Of a stretch of DNA of 7,645 nucleotides, positions 5,800 to 7,645 are shown one piece after another (within the stretch, counting starts at the first letter, position 1; the number at the start of each line of letters is the position of its first letter). The notes beneath the pieces were generated by a model that saw only the letters and a list, made by a program, of their open reading frames with translations, ran no database searches and had not been told where the DNA came from. The translations under genes were made by a program, and so were the position numbers. Source of the DNA: Muribaculaceae bacterium (GTDB lineage Bacteria > Bacteroidota > Bacteroidia > Bacteroidales > Muribaculaceae); the NCBI GenBank assembly GCA_029060585.1, contig JAIDTS010000355.1, forward strand, positions 1 through 7,645, read 5' to 3'.

Positions 5800-7645
5800 C
5801 TACCAGTTGATGCCGTTCAGACGCGACGACTGCTTGTCGTATTTGAGGTCGCTCAGCAGCGACGACTTCACGGCTACGTTGAAATTGAAGCTCTTATAAT
5901 AGCCTACGGGAATGATGGAGCACGACATCGTGAAGCAGTGCATGTCTCGCGAAATGTTGCAGTTCATGTAGGCGATCTTCTTCGCCTGGAAGTCGTAGCT
6001 GCACGACATGGAGAAGTTCCAGTTCTTCGTAGGCCGAAGATTGCCCGAGATCGAGAGATTCTGCGTGAAGCGTCCGTTGTAGTCCATCTTCTTGTAGTTG
6101 AAGTCGCCCAGTCCGTAGTTGATGGAATAGTTGAGCGTAAGGCTCCACGGGCAGTCCCATGGCGTGTAGCCGTCGGCGTCGTTCTTCCGCTCCTCTTCCT
6201 GGTTTCCCCTCTTCTTCTTTGATGGGGCCATGTCGGCGAGGCTCATGTCCTCGTCTTCATCATAGTCTTCGTCATCCTCATCGCTCCCTTTCTTTCCCCT
6301 CTTGTCTCTGGTGTCTTTCTTCTTCTTGAAGGTGCTGTTGCTGAACGTATAGCTGAACGATGTGCCCGTCGACGTCAGCTTCACCCATCCCTTATGGGCC
6401 TGAAGGCGCGTGCGGTTTACCCTGACGGGCTGTCCGTTGGCGTTGAGCTGGTAGGTATAGGGATCCCACGTGGCACTCAGGTTGAGGTTGAAGCTCTTGG
6501 TCAGTCGCAGCAGGATTGAGGTGTTGAGGTTGCTCCAGTTCATGGAGTCGGCGGCGAAGTTGTAGCTCTGGCTCAGCGAGAGGTTTTCTATGAGCGATAT
6601 CTTCTTGACTCCCGTGGAGTCCTGGTCGCTCTTGACCTTCATCTCGAGGTTGTTCGAGAGCGAGAGCGAGACAGCGCTCGACTTGCCCGCGCCCGGAGCT
6701 CCGAATACTCCGTGCTGGAAGTAGCTGTATCGTTTTGTGACGTTCTGCCCGGCGCTGTTGACGTAGCTGTAGTTGCCGTAGACGCCCCACATCGGGTCGG
6801 AGAAGTCTGGCGAGTAGCTGAACGACAGGCTCGGGGTCATGACGTGGCGTATCATCTGCACCTTGTCGCCGAGAAACTTCATAGGCTTGAAGAATCCGTA
6901 AAGCTTCGTATCGGCCGATAGTGATGCGGAGAAGTCGAAGAGGTTGTAGAATCCGTAGCATGTGTCGGTGACTACCTCCGCCGATTTGTTGGGATCCCAG
7001 TCCCTCTTGATTTTGGAGGTATACATTCGGTCGGTCATCGACAGAGATGGCGACACGTTGATGTATTTCAATAAGGAGAAGGTCGCGGAGACAGGCACCG
7101 AATGCCTGAAACCGTTTCGCCAGTCCTTGACGAGACTTTTCTTGAAGAAAAGGTTCTGTTTGGCTGTCAGCGAGTTCTGAAACTGTCCGCTGTAACTCAT
7201 CTTGATCTTCTCATACCATTTCTCGGCGCCAGCCGCCTTCTTGCGCTTGAAGGGTGCCACCTGGCTCATAGTGACGTTGAGGTTGGGGAAGCTGACTGCG
7301 AGCGTGGAGTCTTGCGTGCGCTGGCTGATGTTGGTGGATGCGCTGACAGCCCACTTCGTTCCTGGGAAGCGGTAGGTCATGTTGACGGTGCTCGACTTCG
7401 TGTTCTCCGTGAATGAATTCGAGTAGTAGGAGTTGAGGTCGTTGCGAGTATAGCCGGATGTCGTGAAGTTGACCGAGGCGGAGAACGACATGTTCGGGTT
7501 AGATTTCGAATCCATCGAATGGCTCCAGATCACCTGGAAGTTGTTCTGCTTCGAATAGTCGGGAAGCCCCTTGTCGCCATAGACGGTGGTCAGGTAGGAA
7601 ATATCGAAAGATCCGTTGTATTTATAGCGTTTCCTATAGGAGGAG
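5800..7645 (-). CDS. lptD: LptD-like outer-membrane lipopolysaccharide assembly protein, C-terminal part, cut by window edge
   Basis: This is the C-terminal part of an outer-membrane beta-barrel of the LptD/OstA type, which inserts lipopolysaccharide into the outer leaflet. The frame is open to the window edge (about 614 codons); bases 7645-7534 add residues such as YNGSFDISYLTTVYGDKG. The sequence alternates polar and aromatic or hydrophobic residues, with many strands of the type 'LNLSATWDPYTYQLNANG' and 'MTPSLSFSYSPDFSDPMWG', and ends in Trp, as barrels often do. A charged Lys/Asp/Glu-rich, low-complexity insert (plus-strand 6180-6340) splits two strands and is probably a disordered loop. 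A GTG at 7533 is a codon inside the gene, not a start. Assignment to the Bacteroidota LptD-like family is by overall pattern; the N-terminal OstA domain is not in view. Confidence 0.8.
   Translation of the reverse strand, partial: SSYRKRYKYNGSFDISYLTTVYGDKGLPDYSKQNNFQVIWSHSMDSKSNPNMSFSASVNFTTSGYTRNDLNSYYSNSFTENTKSSTVNMTYRFPGTKWAVSASTNISQRTQDSTLAVSFPNLNVTMSQVAPFKRKKAAGAEKWYEKIKMSYSGQFQNSLTAKQNLFFKKSLVKDWRNGFRHSVPVSATFSLLKYINVSPSLSMTDRMYTSKIKRDWDPNKSAEVVTDTCYGFYNLFDFSASLSADTKLYGFFKPMKFLGDKVQMIRHVMTPSLSFSYSPDFSDPMWGVYGNYSYVNSAGQNVTKRYSYFQHGVFGAPGAGKSSAVSLSLSNNLEMKVKSDQDSTGVKKISLIENLSLSQSYNFAADSMNWSNLNTSILLRLTKSFNLNLSATWDPYTYQLNANGQPVRVNRTRLQAHKGWVKLTSTGTSFSYTFSNSTFKKKKDTRDKRGKKGSDEDDEDYDEDEDMSLADMAPSKKKRGNQEEERKNDADGYTPWDCPWSLTLNYSINYGLGDFNYKKMDYNGRFTQNLSISGNLRPTKNWNFSMSCSYDFQAKKIAYMNCNISRDMHCFTMSCSIIPVGYYKSFNFNVAVKSSLLSDLKYDKQSSRLNGINW

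Noticed and set aside
6392..6961. 189-codon minus-strand open frame inside the lptD-like gene
   Set aside because: It is an out-of-frame shadow of the barrel gene, Arg/Gln/Leu-rich with no family resemblance.
7531..7533. GTG as a possible start of the 5800-7533 gene
   Set aside because: The frame stays open to the window edge with typical barrel-strand sequence upstream, so this is an internal Val codon of a truncated gene.

Overview
The window looks like a chromosomal housekeeping segment of a Bacteroidales bacterium, possibly Muribaculaceae-like, though the family is uncertain. The reasons are a Bacteroidota-type promoter (TTTG, 20-bp spacer, TAATTTTG), mostly absent Shine-Dalgarno sequences, a Bacteroidota-style LptD-like outer-membrane protein, and the gene order of a small coiled-coil protein, ZapA and RNase Y. 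All seven genes lie on the minus strand, so transcription runs from high to low coordinates. I see no mobile element, tRNA, rRNA or CRISPR array, and no gene-free stretch over 300 bases.

In transcription order: (1) 7645-5800 is the C-terminal part of an LptD-like outer-membrane barrel, whose start is outside the window. (2) An 88-bp gap holds a weak hairpin and a very good promoter. (3) 5711-5403 encodes a 102-residue coiled-coil protein, coupled by TGATG to (4) zapA (5403-5056). (5) A 169-bp gap contains a weak terminator-like hairpin, a long imperfect hairpin and short repeats; it is a candidate leader or small RNA. (6) 4886-3324 is rny (RNase Y). (7) 15 nt later comes ricT (3308-1941), a PSP1-domain iron-sulfur protein. 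(8) It overlaps by 20 nt with the tRNA nucleotidyltransferase/HD gene (1960-518). (9) A 177-bp gap with a plausible promoter leads into glmS (340 to the window edge), of which only the N-terminal glutaminase part is present.

The most interesting theme is a compact RNA-processing cluster, rny-ricT-cca, downstream of a division pair (coiled-coil protein plus ZapA). In Bacillus subtilis RicT belongs to the Y-complex that directs RNase Y, so the physical linkage here suggests the partnership also exists in this lineage. The other two Y-complex subunits (YlbF, YmcA) are not visible here. RicT also carries an unusual cysteine-rich N-terminus and a long basic tail. The flanking genes serve the envelope: LptD inserts lipopolysaccharide, and GlmS makes glucosamine-6-phosphate for peptidoglycan and lipid A.
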